From NCBI RefSeq assembly GCF_001655675.1, contig NZ_LYRP01000001.1:992001-1056000 (forward strand): a stretch of 64,000 nucleotides of DNA, given 5' to 3'. The notes under the pieces are model-generated. The model saw nothing but the letters and a program-made list of their open reading frames with translations. It ran no database searches and was not told where the DNA came from. Numbering within the stretch: the stretch's first letter is position 1; each line of letters opens with the position of its first letter. Positions 39,087-48,894 of this stretch are shown piece after piece. Made by a program: the position numbers and the translations under genes. Source of the stretch: Mangrovibacter phragmitis (GTDB taxonomy: Bacteria; Pseudomonadota; Gammaproteobacteria; Enterobacterales; Enterobacteriaceae).

Positions 39087-40778
39087 TCAGGCCGCTGTTT
39101 TTACCAGCTCACTTTCAGGGCGTTTAATAACTGCGTAAACCAGACCAGTCAGCAACGTACCGGCAATAATCGACATCAGGTAACCCAGAACCGGTGTAAT
39201 CGCCCCTGGAATCAGCAGTACGAACAAACCACCATGCGGAGCCATCAGCTGTGCACCAATCGCCATTGAGATAGCACCCGTCAGCGCACCGCCAGCGATA
39301 CAGCAAGGGATGACACGGATAGGATCACGGGCAGCGAACGGGATAGCACCTTCACTGATAAAGCACAGGCCAAGTATCAATGCTGCTTTACCACCTTCCT
39401 GCTGCGCTTTATCGAATTTATTGCGCGCAACCAGGGTAGCCAGGCCCATTGCCAGCGGCGGAACCATACCCGCAGCCATAATTGCAGCCATCGGACCATA
39501 GGTTTGGGTACTGAGCAGGCCTACGCCGAATGCATAAGCCGCTTTGTTAACCGGCCCACCCATATCGGTACACATCATGCCGCCCAGGATAGCCCCTAAC
39601 AGAATTGCATTAGCGGTACCCATAGTTTTCAGCCAGTGAGTCAGCCCGTCCAGCAGGTGTGCCACCGGCGTACCGATGATATAAATCATCGCCAGACCAA
39701 CAATCAGGCTGGAAAACAACGGAATGATCAGGATTGGCTTCAGGGCTTCCATGCTCGGTGGCAATTTCACTTTCGTGCTGATTGCTTTTGCCACATAACC
39801 GGCCAGGAAGCCTGCAATGATCCCGCCAATAAAGCCAGAACCCCCGCTGACAGCCAGCATACCGCCGATAAGGCCAGGCGTCAGGCCAGGACGATCAGCA
39901 ATGGAGAACGCGATGTACCCGGCCAGAACAGGCACCATCAACGCGAAGGCTGAACCACCACCAATTTTCATCAGTGCCGCAGCCAGAGTGCCTTCCTCTT
40001 TAAATGCCTGAATACCAAACACAAAAGACAGAGCGATAAGCAACCCACCGGCCACTACCATCGGCAGCATGTAAGATACGCCAGTCAGCAGGTGGCGATA
40101 TGGCCCACCAGACTCTTTCTTCGCTCCGGTTTCCGATGCTGCCAGGGAACCTGAAGGTTGGTAAGGTGTGGCTTCGTTTACTGCTTTATCCAGCTCTGAT
40201 GCCGTTTTCTTGAGTGCCAGACCAGTGGATGTCCGGTACATCGGTTTGCCAGCGAACTTCGCCAGATCCACTTCGATATCGGCAGCCACTATCACCAGGT
40301 CAGCCTGAGCCACTTCTTCTGGTGTAATAGCATTACCGGCACCAACGGAACCACGGGTTTCAACTTTAACCCACCAGCCACGTTTTTTCGCTTCGGTTTC
40401 AATGGCTTCAGCCGCCATAAAGGTGTGAGCCACACCCGTCGGGCAGGCGGTTACCGCCACCACGCGTTTAACACCACCGGCTACCGGTGTTGCTGCAGCC
40501 ACTGCAGGCGCAGTGTAAACAACTGCTTTTTCCTTTGCTTCGTTCAGGAACAACTCGGGGTGCTGTACTGCACGGTCAATATTGCCTAAAAAGACTTTTT
40601 TTCCGTTCAGCGCTGTGTCGGGCTTAATCTCAGTACCAACTACCACAGCCATTTCCGCTTCATTGGGATTATCAATAATCTCCAAATTTGCTTTTTTTGC
40701 TGCGGCAGCCACCAGGGTCTTCGCGAGGTAGCAACGGGCCTGGCCTAAGCCTGGGTCGATAATCAGCAGCGTTTTCAT
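39087..40778 (-). CDS. fruA: Fructose-specific PTS enzyme IIB'BC
   Basis: 563 residues: duplicated IIB domains at the N-terminus (the active-site cysteine lies in ACPTGVAHTFMAAEAIE, about residue 112), then a membrane IIC domain of about eight to ten spans. It imports and phosphorylates fructose to fructose-1-phosphate. Last gene of fruBKA, 18 bp after fruK. Confidence 0.96.
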   Translation of the reverse strand: MKTLLIIDPGLGQARCYLAKTLVAAAAKKANLEIIDNPNEAEMAVVVGTEIKPDTALNGKKVFLGNIDRAVQHPELFLNEAKEKAVVYTAPAVAAATPVAGGVKRVVAVTACPTGVAHTFMAAEAIETEAKKRGWWVKVETRGSVGAGNAITPEEVAQADLVIVAADIEVDLAKFAGKPMYRTSTGLALKKTASELDKAVNEATPYQPSGSLAASETGAKKESGGPYRHLLTGVSYMLPMVVAGGLLIALSFVFGIQAFKEEGTLAAALMKIGGGSAFALMVPVLAGYIAFSIADRPGLTPGLIGGMLAVSGGSGFIGGIIAGFLAGYVAKAISTKVKLPPSMEALKPILIIPLFSSLIVGLAMIYIIGTPVAHLLDGLTHWLKTMGTANAILLGAILGGMMCTDMGGPVNKAAYAFGVGLLSTQTYGPMAAIMAAGMVPPLAMGLATLVARNKFDKAQQEGGKAALILGLCFISEGAIPFAARDPIRVIPCCIAGGALTGAISMAIGAQLMAPHGGLFVLLIPGAITPVLGYLMSIIAGTLLTGLVYAVIKRPESELVKTAA

Positions 40779-40796
40779 TATGTGCCTCTCCTGCTG

Positions 40797-41735
40797 TTAA
40801 TTTACGGGTTTAAGGTCGACTCGCGCCATCATCGCGGCCAACTGGGTACGATCGGTAATACCCACATTACTCTGGCTCACAGCCAGTGCAGCCACCGCTG
40901 TCGCCAGGCGTAATGTGTGTTCACTGGACTCACGCATCAGCAGGCCATAAATCAGCCCACCGACCATTGAATCCCCCGCGCCAACTGTGCTGACAACTTC
41001 ACAGGCAGGCGGTTTGGCGATCCATTCGCCGGATGCGTTAACCCACAACGCGCCTTCTGCTCCCAGAGAAATCACCACATGAGCGATACCCTGTTCACGC
41101 AAGGCATGTGCAGCTTCAATCACATCCTTAAGGGTGGGTAACGAATGCCCCGCCCAAATCTCCAACTCACGGCGGTTAGGTTTAACCAACCATGGCGCTG
41201 CTTTCAGCCCGGCATTTAATGCTTCACGACTACTGTCGAAAATAATGCACGGACATTCACTACGCAGGCGGGTCATCCAGTCCGTAAAGGCTTCCGGGCT
41301 GACACCTGCTGGCAGGCTGCCACTGACACACACCATATCGAACTGCCCAAGCCAGCTCAGGGAGTCGCTCACGAAACGCTCCCAGTCTGCTGGTGTCACT
41401 TCAAAGCCGGAGAAGTTTAAATCAGTCACTTCACCGTCTTTTTCTGTCAGTTTTACGTTAATGCGTGTACGGCCATTCACTACCTGAAAACGGTTAGCAA
41501 TACCGAGCTCACTGAATAACTGTTGAAATCCGTCCTGGTTTTCTTTGCCGAGAAACCCCCCGACAGTCACGTCGATCCCGAGGTCTTTGAGCACTTTTGC
41601 GACGTTGATGCCTTTACCCGCAGCGTGCAAACCAGTCGTACGCACGAGGTTAACTTCGCCGCGCTCGATATCTGCGCAGTAACCTACCAGGTCATAAGCC
41701 GGGTTGAGAGTAATAGTGGCGACACGTCTGCTCAT
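40797..41735 (-). CDS. fruK: 1-phosphofructokinase
   Basis: 312-residue PfkB-family kinase turning fructose-1-phosphate into fructose-1,6-bisphosphate. The catalytic aspartate is in [11 protein letters not shown], and the sugar-binding [13 protein letters not shown] is near residue 38. Overlaps the fruB stop by 4 bp. Confidence 0.96.
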   Translation of the reverse strand: MSRRVATITLNPAYDLVGYCADIERGEVNLVRTTGLHAAGKGINVAKVLKDLGIDVTVGGFLGKENQDGFQQLFSELGIANRFQVVNGRTRINVKLTEKDGEVTDLNFSGFEVTPADWERFVSDSLSWLGQFDMVCVSGSLPAGVSPEAFTDWMTRLRSECPCIIFDSSREALNAGLKAAPWLVKPNRRELEIWAGHSLPTLKDVIEAAHALREQGIAHVVISLGAEGALWVNASGEWIAKPPACEVVSTVGAGDSMVGGLIYGLLMRESSEHTLRLATAVAALAVSQSNVGITDRTQLAAMMARVDLKPVN

Positions 41736-42865
41736 GCTGCGCCCTCCCCAAGACCTGCAGCAATAGCTTCACCAACCGCTGCCAGAGCCTGTTCGGCGTC
41801 ATCACCCTGAGCAGTGAAACGCAGGCGATGCCCTTGTTTAACACCCAAGGCAACCACTTTCATCAGGCTGCGACCATTGGCTGGCTTTCCTGAGCCATCA
41901 AGGTTGGTGACTGTAATGTCACTGGTAAACTGTTTGATGGTGTTTACCAGCACTGTACCCGGGCGGGCATGCAGACCATGTTCATTTCGCACCACAAATT
42001 CAGCACTGAGTACATCTTCCGGTAATGCCGCATCACTGGTCAGTACGGCCAGCAATGTCGCAGCATCTGCTTTTACCAGGCTCTCAGCCTTCTGGTTGAT
42101 AAGCAAGTCACTCAGGCGGTTCAGCACCTGCAGTGGCTGATCATCTGCAACGGCTACGGTCAGCAATAAGCCCACTGGCAGGCCATCTTCTTCAACGCTC
42201 TGAGCCGGGCGAGCAATGGCAACGGCGCTTGAAAGGTTGCCATCTGTGCTATCGTTCAGCCAAATGCCTTGCCCTAAATAGAGGGGTTTACCGGCAACAG
42301 CCTGGGCCACAAAGCTGGCATCTGCGGCACCAGCAGCTTTCAGGCGGCCAGCATTCAATGCCTGCAGAGTCACCAAATCTGTTGCATTCACATCCAACGA
42401 CAGGGTGTCGTTATCCAGTTTCAAGTCTGCGGCCTGGGTTTCGCCCATCAAAATCGCCCGCAACGCTTCGGCCGTTTTGGCATTTTTGAGTTGTTCAGCA
42501 ACACTGTCGTCGCTCAGCACATGAGTCAGTTGGCGTAGCAAACCGAGATGTTCATCTGAACTGGCTGCAATACCAATTGCCACATACGCAACCTGGTCGT
42601 CTCCCCAACGAATCCCTTCCGGAAACTGAAAAACCTGAACACCGGTTTTCAGTACCTGATCACGGGTATCCGTTGTCCCGTGAGGAATAGCGATACCGTT
42701 ACCTAAGAACGTGGACGTTTGTTGTTCACGCGCCAGCATACCTTTGAGGTAGCCATCAGCAACATTACCAGCCTGAACCAGTGCACCAGCAACAAGGCGA
42801 ATAGCCTCTTCTTTATTTGCGGCTGCCGCACCGGGGTGAATATCGTGGACAGATAGTTGAAACAT
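41732..42865 (-). CDS. fruB: Fructose PTS diphosphoryl transfer protein (IIA-M-FPr)
   Basis: 377 residues: N-terminal IIA domain (active His in [10 protein letters not shown], about residue 62), a central linker domain, and a C-terminal HPr-like FPr domain (active His in [10 protein letters not shown], about residue 299). It carries phosphate from enzyme I to FruA. First gene of fruBKA under Cra control. Confidence 0.96.
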   Translation of the reverse strand: MFQLSVHDIHPGAAAANKEEAIRLVAGALVQAGNVADGYLKGMLAREQQTSTFLGNGIAIPHGTTDTRDQVLKTGVQVFQFPEGIRWGDDQVAYVAIGIAASSDEHLGLLRQLTHVLSDDSVAEQLKNAKTAEALRAILMGETQAADLKLDNDTLSLDVNATDLVTLQALNAGRLKAAGAADASFVAQAVAGKPLYLGQGIWLNDSTDGNLSSAVAIARPAQSVEEDGLPVGLLLTVAVADDQPLQVLNRLSDLLINQKAESLVKADAATLLAVLTSDAALPEDVLSAEFVVRNEHGLHARPGTVLVNTIKQFTSDITVTNLDGSGKPANGRSLMKVVALGVKQGHRLRFTAQGDDAEQALAAVGEAIAAGLGEGAA

Positions 42866-42887
42866 GAATAATTTCTCCCGCTGAAAG

Positions 42888-42899
42888 TGAATCGTTTCA
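42888..42899. promoter_or_regulatory. Cra (FruR) operator 1 of fruBKA
   Basis: TGAATCGTTTCA, one base from the symmetric Cra core, about 25 bp upstream of the fruB ATG. Confidence 0.82.
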
Positions 42900-42954
42900 G
42901 CTCTTACTTGAAGAATCGCGCTGCAACATTTGGATTAAGTCCAAAGGTCAGCGC

Positions 42955-42966
42955 TGAAACGTTTCA
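42955..42966. promoter_or_regulatory. Cra (FruR) operator 2 of fruBKA
   Basis: TGAAACGTTTCA, a perfect palindrome matching the Cra consensus, 55 bp upstream of operator 1. Two Cra sites at the fru promoter are also known in E. coli. Confidence 0.88.
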
Positions 42967-43266
42967 AGGAGTCTGATACTACTGAACGCCTTAAGCAAGT
43001 TTTCGGCAAAATCTGATGTTTAAAATTAGAGGTTCCGCACATTTCAGCAATTAGCATCGGGAAGTTGCTGAACACATCACAATTCCTCCTCAATTGTTCA
43101 GCTCTGACTTCAGCAATGGCTCACGGGAACGCCGGATCCTGTTGTTTCTCCAACGTAACATGCTGGTTTTACATTATTTTTGGTATTGGTAGCGCTATGG
43201 CTGTCTATTTGGGTAAAAGGCGCGTAAACTCCGCGGGTTTCTTCTCCATCAATACCTGTGATACCC

Positions 43267-44454
43267 ATGTACAACCAACCCGCTACGACACCACGTCGCA
43301 CGTTCGATTTTACTAACAGCGCATTCTTGATTGTCGCGTTTCTGACGGGCATTGCCGGTGCGCTGCAAACGCCTACGCTGAGCCTGTTTTTAACCAACGA
43401 AGTGCATGCCCGCCCGGTGATGGTGGGGTTCTTTTTCACTGGCAGCGCCGTAATTGGTATTTTGGTAAGCCAGTTTCTGGCAGGCCGTTCAGACAGGCGT
43501 GGCGACCGGAAGAATTTGATTATTTTCTGTTGTGCGCTGGGGGTACTGGCGTGCCTGTTATTTGCCTGGAACCGGAATTATTTTATTTTGCTGTTTGTAG
43601 GGGTATTTCTGAGCAGTTTCGGTTCTACTGCCAACCCGCAAATGTTCGCACTCGCTCGCGAACATGCCGATAAAACGGGCCGGGAAGCCGTGATGTTCAG
43701 TTCAGTACTGCGGGCTCAGGTTTCGCTGGCCTGGGTGATTGGCCCCCCTGTTGCTTATGCGTTATCTGTTGGGTTCGGGTTTGATGTCATGTACCTGTGT
43801 GCAGCCGTTGCCTTTGTCGTGTGTGGTTTAATGGTATGGGGCTTTTTGCCTTCAATGCAAAAGCAGGCTCCACGCCATGCCGCCAGTGCACCTCTGCAGG
43901 CACCACGATGTAACCGGCGTGATACCTTGCTGTTGTTTATTGCCTGCACGTTAATGTGGGGCACGAACAGCCTGTATATCATCAATATGCCGCTGTTTAT
44001 TGTCGATGAATTACACCTGTCGGAGAAACTGGCCGGATTTATGATGGGCACTGCGGCAGGGCTGGAAATCCCGACGATGTTGATTGCCGGTTATTATGCC
44101 AGGCGCATGGGTAAACGTTTTTTGATGCGTATTGCTGTTGTCGCCGGGCTTGCCTTTTATACAGGTATGCTGGCAGTCTCCCATCCCTGGGCTTTACTGG
44201 CTCTTCAGTTACTCAATGCCATTTATATTGGGATCCTCGCAGGCATTGGTATGATCTATTTCCAGGATCTGATGCCAGGCCAGGCAGGAGCCGCCACTAC
44301 GCTCTACACCAATACCACACGCGTCGGCTGGATAATTTCAGGCTCTTTTGCGGGGATTATTGCTGAGATTTGGAGCTATCATGCGGGTTTCTGGCTGGCA
44401 CTGGCGATGTGTGTGACCACCTGTATTTGCCTTGCACGAATCAAAGATGTTTAG
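43267..44454 (+). CDS. setB: Sugar efflux transporter SetB
   Basis: 395-residue major facilitator with 12 spans, very similar to E. coli SetB (LIVAFLTGIAGALQTPTLS; LAGRSDRRGDRKNLI). It exports lactose, glucose and analogues. The ATG at 43267 gives the family start; the GTG three codons upstream is less likely. Divergent from fruBKA. The accessory lipid cluster begins right after it. Confidence 0.94.
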   Translation: MYNQPATTPRRTFDFTNSAFLIVAFLTGIAGALQTPTLSLFLTNEVHARPVMVGFFFTGSAVIGILVSQFLAGRSDRRGDRKNLIIFCCALGVLACLLFAWNRNYFILLFVGVFLSSFGSTANPQMFALAREHADKTGREAVMFSSVLRAQVSLAWVIGPPVAYALSVGFGFDVMYLCAAVAFVVCGLMVWGFLPSMQKQAPRHAASAPLQAPRCNRRDTLLLFIACTLMWGTNSLYIINMPLFIVDELHLSEKLAGFMMGTAAGLEIPTMLIAGYYARRMGKRFLMRIAVVAGLAFYTGMLAVSHPWALLALQLLNAIYIGILAGIGMIYFQDLMPGQAGAATTLYTNTTRVGWIISGSFAGIIAEIWSYHAGFWLALAMCVTTCICLARIKDV

Positions 44455-44504
44455 CTGGCCTGTAAAGGGTGTGCTCCGTGGATGCAGGTGCAAGCGCCTT
44501 CCGG

Positions 44505-44864
44505 CTAAAACAACACCACCAACCAAATGATGACCGTCATCACAATGGTAACCAATTGCGCAGAACCGCCTAAATCTTTTGCTCGCTTCGATAGTGGATG
44601 TATTTCCAGCGAAATACGGTCCACTACCGTTTCAATAGCAGTGTTAATTAATTCAACAGCCAGCGTCATGAAACTGCACATGATTAATAACACACGTTCT
44701 GTTTTCGTAATATCAAGACAGAATGTAATTATGAGTAACATAATATTAATAACCACAAGCTGCCGGAACGCATCCTCGGTAAAAATGGCATTAACAATAC
44801 CAGCCCACGAATGGTTAATACTGCTGGTCAGGCGACTGAGGCCGGTTTTTTTAGGAATAGGCAT
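44505..44864 (-). CDS. DgkA-type lipid kinase (second, non-standard copy)
   Basis: 119-residue small integral membrane kinase of the prokaryotic diacylglycerol kinase family, three membrane helices. Catalytic and metal residues are conserved: Glu30 (FTEDAFRQ), Glu71/Glu78/Asp82 in AVELINTAIETVVDRIS, and the GRAKD-like SKRAKDLGGSAQ. The normal dgkA of enterobacteria lies beside plsB/lexA, so this is an extra paralogue. Its place next to a ceramide-type synthesis cluster suggests that it phosphorylates a lipid made by that cluster (inference). It is transcribed toward setB and has two 18-bp tandem repeats directly upstream. Confidence 0.85.
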   Translation of the reverse strand: MPIPKKTGLSRLTSSINHSWAGIVNAIFTEDAFRQLVVINIMLLIITFCLDITKTERVLLIMCSFMTLAVELINTAIETVVDRISLEIHPLSKRAKDLGGSAQLVTIVMTVIIWLVVLF

Positions 44865-44869
44865 GGGTA

Positions 44870-44905
44870 TTTACTCAGCTAACACTGTTTACTCGGCTAA
44901 CACTA
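44870..44905. repeat. Two 18-bp tandem repeats upstream of the DgkA-type gene
   Basis: TTTACTCAGCTAACACTG followed directly by TTTACTCGGCTAACACTA (two differences). They start 5 bp before the start codon on the minus strand, so copy number could alter the leader and ribosome site. Confidence 0.75.
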
Positions 44906-45072
44906 CAAACAGAGGTGGTATAAATAGAGTTTCCTCTTGGGATTATTAACGGCCCCTATCCTGTTTGCTGGTGTGGTGCGGATAACAACAACCTAAGGCA
45001 TGATGGTCAACAAATACCAGCTGAACATTCTTGTTCAGCACTATATTAGCCTGCCAGACTGGTCTGTTTTGG

Positions 45073-46206
45073 TTATTCTGCCTGGAGTTTTTTCTCATAT
45101 AACCGGTAACGTTTATATGGTTCTGCGCCAATTCTCTCCAGAATCGTGCGCATACCTGTATTGGACTCCAGTATCCAGGACATTTCTAATGCATCGATAT
45201 TTCGCTTAGCAAAAGGGTCACGCAGCGCTTCAATAAGCAACAGGGCAATAATAGGCCCAATGCGGCTAAACTGGTATTCCTGGCGAACACCCATTAATGG
45301 AACTCGGGCAGTACGCACACCACTGACTTTCAGGCGCCATAACAGTTTTGCCCAACCAAAGGGTAATAAGCGCCCGTGTAAACCAGAAATCGCTTCATTG
45401 ATATTGGGTAACCCCACAATGAAAGCACAAGGCACGGAATCCACTTCAGCAATATGAATCATGTCATCTGGCACCAGATATTTAAGCTGGTCTCCCATAG
45501 TGGCAAATTCACGCTCAGTGAAGGGAACAAAACCCCAATTATTCTGCCAGCCAGAGTTAAATATTTCGCGCAATACCTGCATTTCTTCCGCGAATTTTTT
45601 ACGATTGAGCGCACGCAAAGTGACTTTTTTACGTACCTGATCCATCAGCCGGGTTAATGAAGGTGAAAAGAAAAGGTCAATACGCTTCATCCAGTATGCC
45701 AGCAAATCTATACCTTGAGAATAACCAAGACGCTCCAGGTGGCTGGCATAATAAGGTTTACCATGAGGCATTAATGCCGATGGCGGGGTCTCAAATCCAT
45801 CAATCAATAAACCACTTTCCTGATTAATATTCAGGCTGAATGGCCCAGTGATATTCTGCGCACCTTGTGACTTCAGCCATGTTTCAGCTGCTGCAAAAAG
45901 TGTGTCAAAAACTTCTGGGTCATCAATAGCATCAATCATCCCGAAGTGACCAGTATCGGCCCCATATAACTCGCGGTGCAGGGAGTCTGTTTGCGCTGTA
46001 ATACGTCCAACAACAGTTTCGCCTTTCTTTGCAATCCATGCCTGCCACGTTATATGGTCTGTACCCGGATTTTTCTCTGAAAGATGTTCTTCACGCTCAA
46101 CAAATAAAGGGTCAATCCAATGAGGATCATCACTAAAGAGGGAGCAAGGAAACTGTATAAATGCTTTCAGGGCATGCTTGTCCTGAACCTTTTCAACTTG
46201 AATCAT
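45073..46206 (-). CDS. GNAT-fold N-acyltransferase, YghO-like, probable ceramide synthase
   Basis: 377 residues from the ATG at 46206 (the earlier codon in frame is TTG). Two GNAT-like lobes: the first around GETVVGRITAQTD, the second with GFVPFTEREFATMG and MSWILESNTGMRTILERIGA. I recall the same family as E. coli YghO and as the bacterial ceramide synthase (bCerS) of Caulobacter, often mislabelled as dATP pyrophosphohydrolase. Role by analogy: N-acylation of a sphingoid amine. It is divergent from the fatty acyl-AMP ligase operon across a 936-bp AT-rich spacer. Confidence 0.78.
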   Translation of the reverse strand: MIQVEKVQDKHALKAFIQFPCSLFSDDPHWIDPLFVEREEHLSEKNPGTDHITWQAWIAKKGETVVGRITAQTDSLHRELYGADTGHFGMIDAIDDPEVFDTLFAAAETWLKSQGAQNITGPFSLNINQESGLLIDGFETPPSALMPHGKPYYASHLERLGYSQGIDLLAYWMKRIDLFFSPSLTRLMDQVRKKVTLRALNRKKFAEEMQVLREIFNSGWQNNWGFVPFTEREFATMGDQLKYLVPDDMIHIAEVDSVPCAFIVGLPNINEAISGLHGRLLPFGWAKLLWRLKVSGVRTARVPLMGVRQEYQFSRIGPIIALLLIEALRDPFAKRNIDALEMSWILESNTGMRTILERIGAEPYKRYRLYEKKLQAE

Positions 46207-47142
46207 AAACAACCTTAACTTTCAGAATCTACTCAAAAAATCACTATCAAAATGCCTGATTGGGGCTAATTACAGCAACCAACTGATGTCATTACAGTCA
46301 ATAAATAGCGACAATCTGGCACGGTATTTGATATCACCAAATAGCAGCAACCATAATAAATCGGCAATTTGGTCGTGAACGCGCTACACTGCAAGAGAAA
46401 GGCTATACTCTGGGAAAAAGATTACTGATGACAGTAATTTTATTTGTGCCATAAATCAACGCGTTAATCAAAAAACATTTCACATAAGAGTAATAAAAAG
46501 CAAAAAAATCAAACTGTTACATCAGGTTTATCTGTTGCCATTCTCGCTGGCATTATTGAATGCGATTAATTTAGCACAGAAATTATTTGCAATAAGACAA
46601 TCTGATTAATAATTTCATAAAAGCCACCCAACTCACTAAACAAATAATGCTCTTATTTCAATTAATGGCACTTTTCGCAAAAAAATATTTTTTTATTTTT
46701 GAAAATTTTATCCAAAAGCTGCTTTTTTTAGCAGTTAATGCTTTCAGGTTCTTTAGGTATAAGATGAATTATTCACTTTTATGAAACTTGATGCATAATG
46801 TTTACTGTATGTTAAGTAAGAGGGCAATATGCCAGACTTTCTGAATCAGCCTTCATTTTCTCCTGGCTGGTAAATACTGCTTCATCATTGGTGCGCTGCT
46901 ATTGCCGATTACAGGGCCGCCGGCTCCTGATTACCAGGGGATTATAACTTACTTACGCCACATAATGCGCTCAATTAAGTCAGTTGTAAGTTTCATCATC
47001 AGTTAATTCTGGTATGGCGATATTTTGCGGCTGCAGATGCGACTTATGGAATGGAAATGGTTGAATAATAAATTTTCAAAAAGTTTTCATAGTAATAACT
47101 TCAACTCCTTCACCAGCTGCTGTTATTGGTGATTTTGAATCT
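46207..47142. other. Long AT-rich divergent control region with a possible leader peptide
   Basis: 936 bp without a supported protein gene, AT-rich with long A and T runs, typical of H-NS-bound, horizontally acquired control regions. One small frame at 46829-46873 (MPDFLNQPSFSPGW) has a good AGAGGG ribosome site. A second frame without ATG covers about 46850-47000 and would encode a short hydrophobic peptide (GALLLPITGPPAPDYQ), perhaps a frameshifted remnant. Confidence 0.5.
46829..46873 (+). CDS. Possible 14-residue leader peptide
   Basis: ATG with AGAGGG 5-6 bases upstream; 14 codons and TAA. No run of identical codons that would suggest classical attenuation. Could be a translated leader or chance. 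Confidence 0.25.
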   Translation: MPDFLNQPSFSPGW

Positions 47143-48894
47143 ATGGCCAATTTGTCTATGTCTGAAACAAGCTCTATTCATTCTCTTCCAATGCGATATG
47201 CTGACTTTCCATCTCTCGTTGAGGCGCTCGATTACGCGGCTCAGGGAGAAACCGGAATGAACTTCTACGACCGCAGGAACCAACTTGTGGCAGTGCTGGA
47301 GTACCGTACTCTGAAAGAGCGTGCAATGCTGGGGGCCCGCCGACTGCTGTCACTTAACCTGAGAAAAGGGGACCGTGTCGCACTCATTGCTGAAACCAGC
47401 ACAGGCTTTGTTGAGGCGTTTTTCGCTTGCCAGTATGCTGGTTTAATCGCCGTGCCTCTGGCTATTCCAATGGGCGTAGGGCAACGCGATTCATACGTTG
47501 CCAAACTGCAGGGTTTGATTCATAGCTGCAACCCTGCTGCCATCATCAGCAGTGAAGAGTGGATTCCACTGATTAGCTCAGTCACTGCCAATGCGCAGCA
47601 AGCGCATATTCTCAGTGACAACGATTTCCATACGCTCCCTGCGCAAGATATGGAACTGCACCTTCCTGCTCCGGATGATATTGCCTACCTGCAATATACC
47701 TCAGGCAGTACGCGCTTCCCGCGCGGGGTGATTATTACTCACCGTGCAGCGATGTCTAACCTGCACGCTATCAGCCACGATGGCATCAAATTACGCGCCG
47801 GTGACCGCTGTGTCTCATGGCTGCCTTTCTACCACGATATGGGACTGGTCGGGTTTATGCTGACGCCAGTTGCCACTCAGTTGTCAGTGGATTATTTGCG
47901 CACCCAGGATTTCGCCATGCGCCCGCTACAGTGGTTAAAACTCATCAGTAAAAACCACGGAACAGTCTCTGTTGCGCCGCCCTTTGGTTATGACTTATCA
48001 CTGCGCCGGGCCAGTGAAAAAGAACTGGCTGAACTGGATCTCTCCAGCTGGCGTGTCGCCGGTGTGGGAGCTGAGCCCATCCCGGCCGAACTGCTGAGCC
48101 AGTTTGGGGAACACTTCAGACAGGTTAACTTTAATAAAGATGCATTTATGCCTTGCTATGGCCTTGCTGAAAACACCCTTGCAGTAAGCTTTTCCGAAGC
48201 TGACAGCGGTGCACAGGTGAACGAAGTTGACCGTGACATTCTCGAATATGAAGGCAAGGCTGTTGCGCCGGGGAAAAACACCCGGGCAGTATCCACTTTT
48301 GTCAATTGCGGCAAGGCGCTTCCCGGCCACCATATTGAGATTCGCAATGAACTGGGCGCGGTGCTGCCAGAACGCCAGGTTGGGCAAATCTATATCTCCG
48401 GCCCAAGCCTGATGAACGGCTATTTCCGTGATGCCGCTTCACAAGAAGAGATTCAGTCTACCGGGTGGATGGACACTGGCGATTTGGGCTACCTGCTGAA
48501 TGGCTACCTGTATGTCACCGGGCGCAAGAAAGACCTGATTATTATTCGTGGCCGTAATATCTGGCCGCAGGATATCGAATATGTCGCCGAATCTGAACCA
48601 GAAATCCGTTCGGGTGATTCCATTGCTTTTGTCAGTGAAGAGCATGGTGATGGTGAGAAAATTATTCTTCAGGTGCAATGCCGGGTGACTTCAGAAGAAC
48701 GTCGCCAGCAGATAGTGCATGCTTTAACGGCACGTATCCAGAGTGAATTCGGCGTCGCGGTTAATATCGTGTTGCTGCCACCGCACAGCATTCCCCGAAC
48801 ATCTTCCGGGAAGCCTGCCCGTGCGGAAGCCAGGAAACGCTATCTCACAGAAGCTATTCCGGCGTCACTGCAATTAGCAGGTTTTGCTCAATGA
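47143..48894 (+). CDS. Fatty acyl-AMP ligase (FAAL), acyl-ACP loading enzyme
   Basis: 583-residue ANL-superfamily adenylating enzyme. Core motifs: YLQYTSGSTRFPRGVIITH (about 183-200), YGLAENTLAVSF (about 339-350), STGWMDTGDLGYL, then GRKKDLIIIRGRNIWPQDIE and the C-terminal PRTSSGKPARAEAR with the catalytic lysine. Sequence and length fit FAALs, which activate a fatty acid as acyl-AMP and load it on a stand-alone ACP rather than on CoA. The ACP is encoded two genes downstream. In Caulobacter an acyl-ACP synthetase does the equivalent step for sphingolipids. The next gene overlaps by 4 bp. Confidence 0.88.
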   Translation: MANLSMSETSSIHSLPMRYADFPSLVEALDYAAQGETGMNFYDRRNQLVAVLEYRTLKERAMLGARRLLSLNLRKGDRVALIAETSTGFVEAFFACQYAGLIAVPLAIPMGVGQRDSYVAKLQGLIHSCNPAAIISSEEWIPLISSVTANAQQAHILSDNDFHTLPAQDMELHLPAPDDIAYLQYTSGSTRFPRGVIITHRAAMSNLHAISHDGIKLRAGDRCVSWLPFYHDMGLVGFMLTPVATQLSVDYLRTQDFAMRPLQWLKLISKNHGTVSVAPPFGYDLSLRRASEKELAELDLSSWRVAGVGAEPIPAELLSQFGEHFRQVNFNKDAFMPCYGLAENTLAVSFSEADSGAQVNEVDRDILEYEGKAVAPGKNTRAVSTFVNCGKALPGHHIEIRNELGAVLPERQVGQIYISGPSLMNGYFRDAASQEEIQSTGWMDTGDLGYLLNGYLYVTGRKKDLIIIRGRNIWPQDIEYVAESEPEIRSGDSIAFVSEEHGDGEKIILQVQCRVTSEERRQQIVHALTARIQSEFGVAVNIVLLPPHSIPRTSSGKPARAEARKRYLTEAIPASLQLAGFAQ

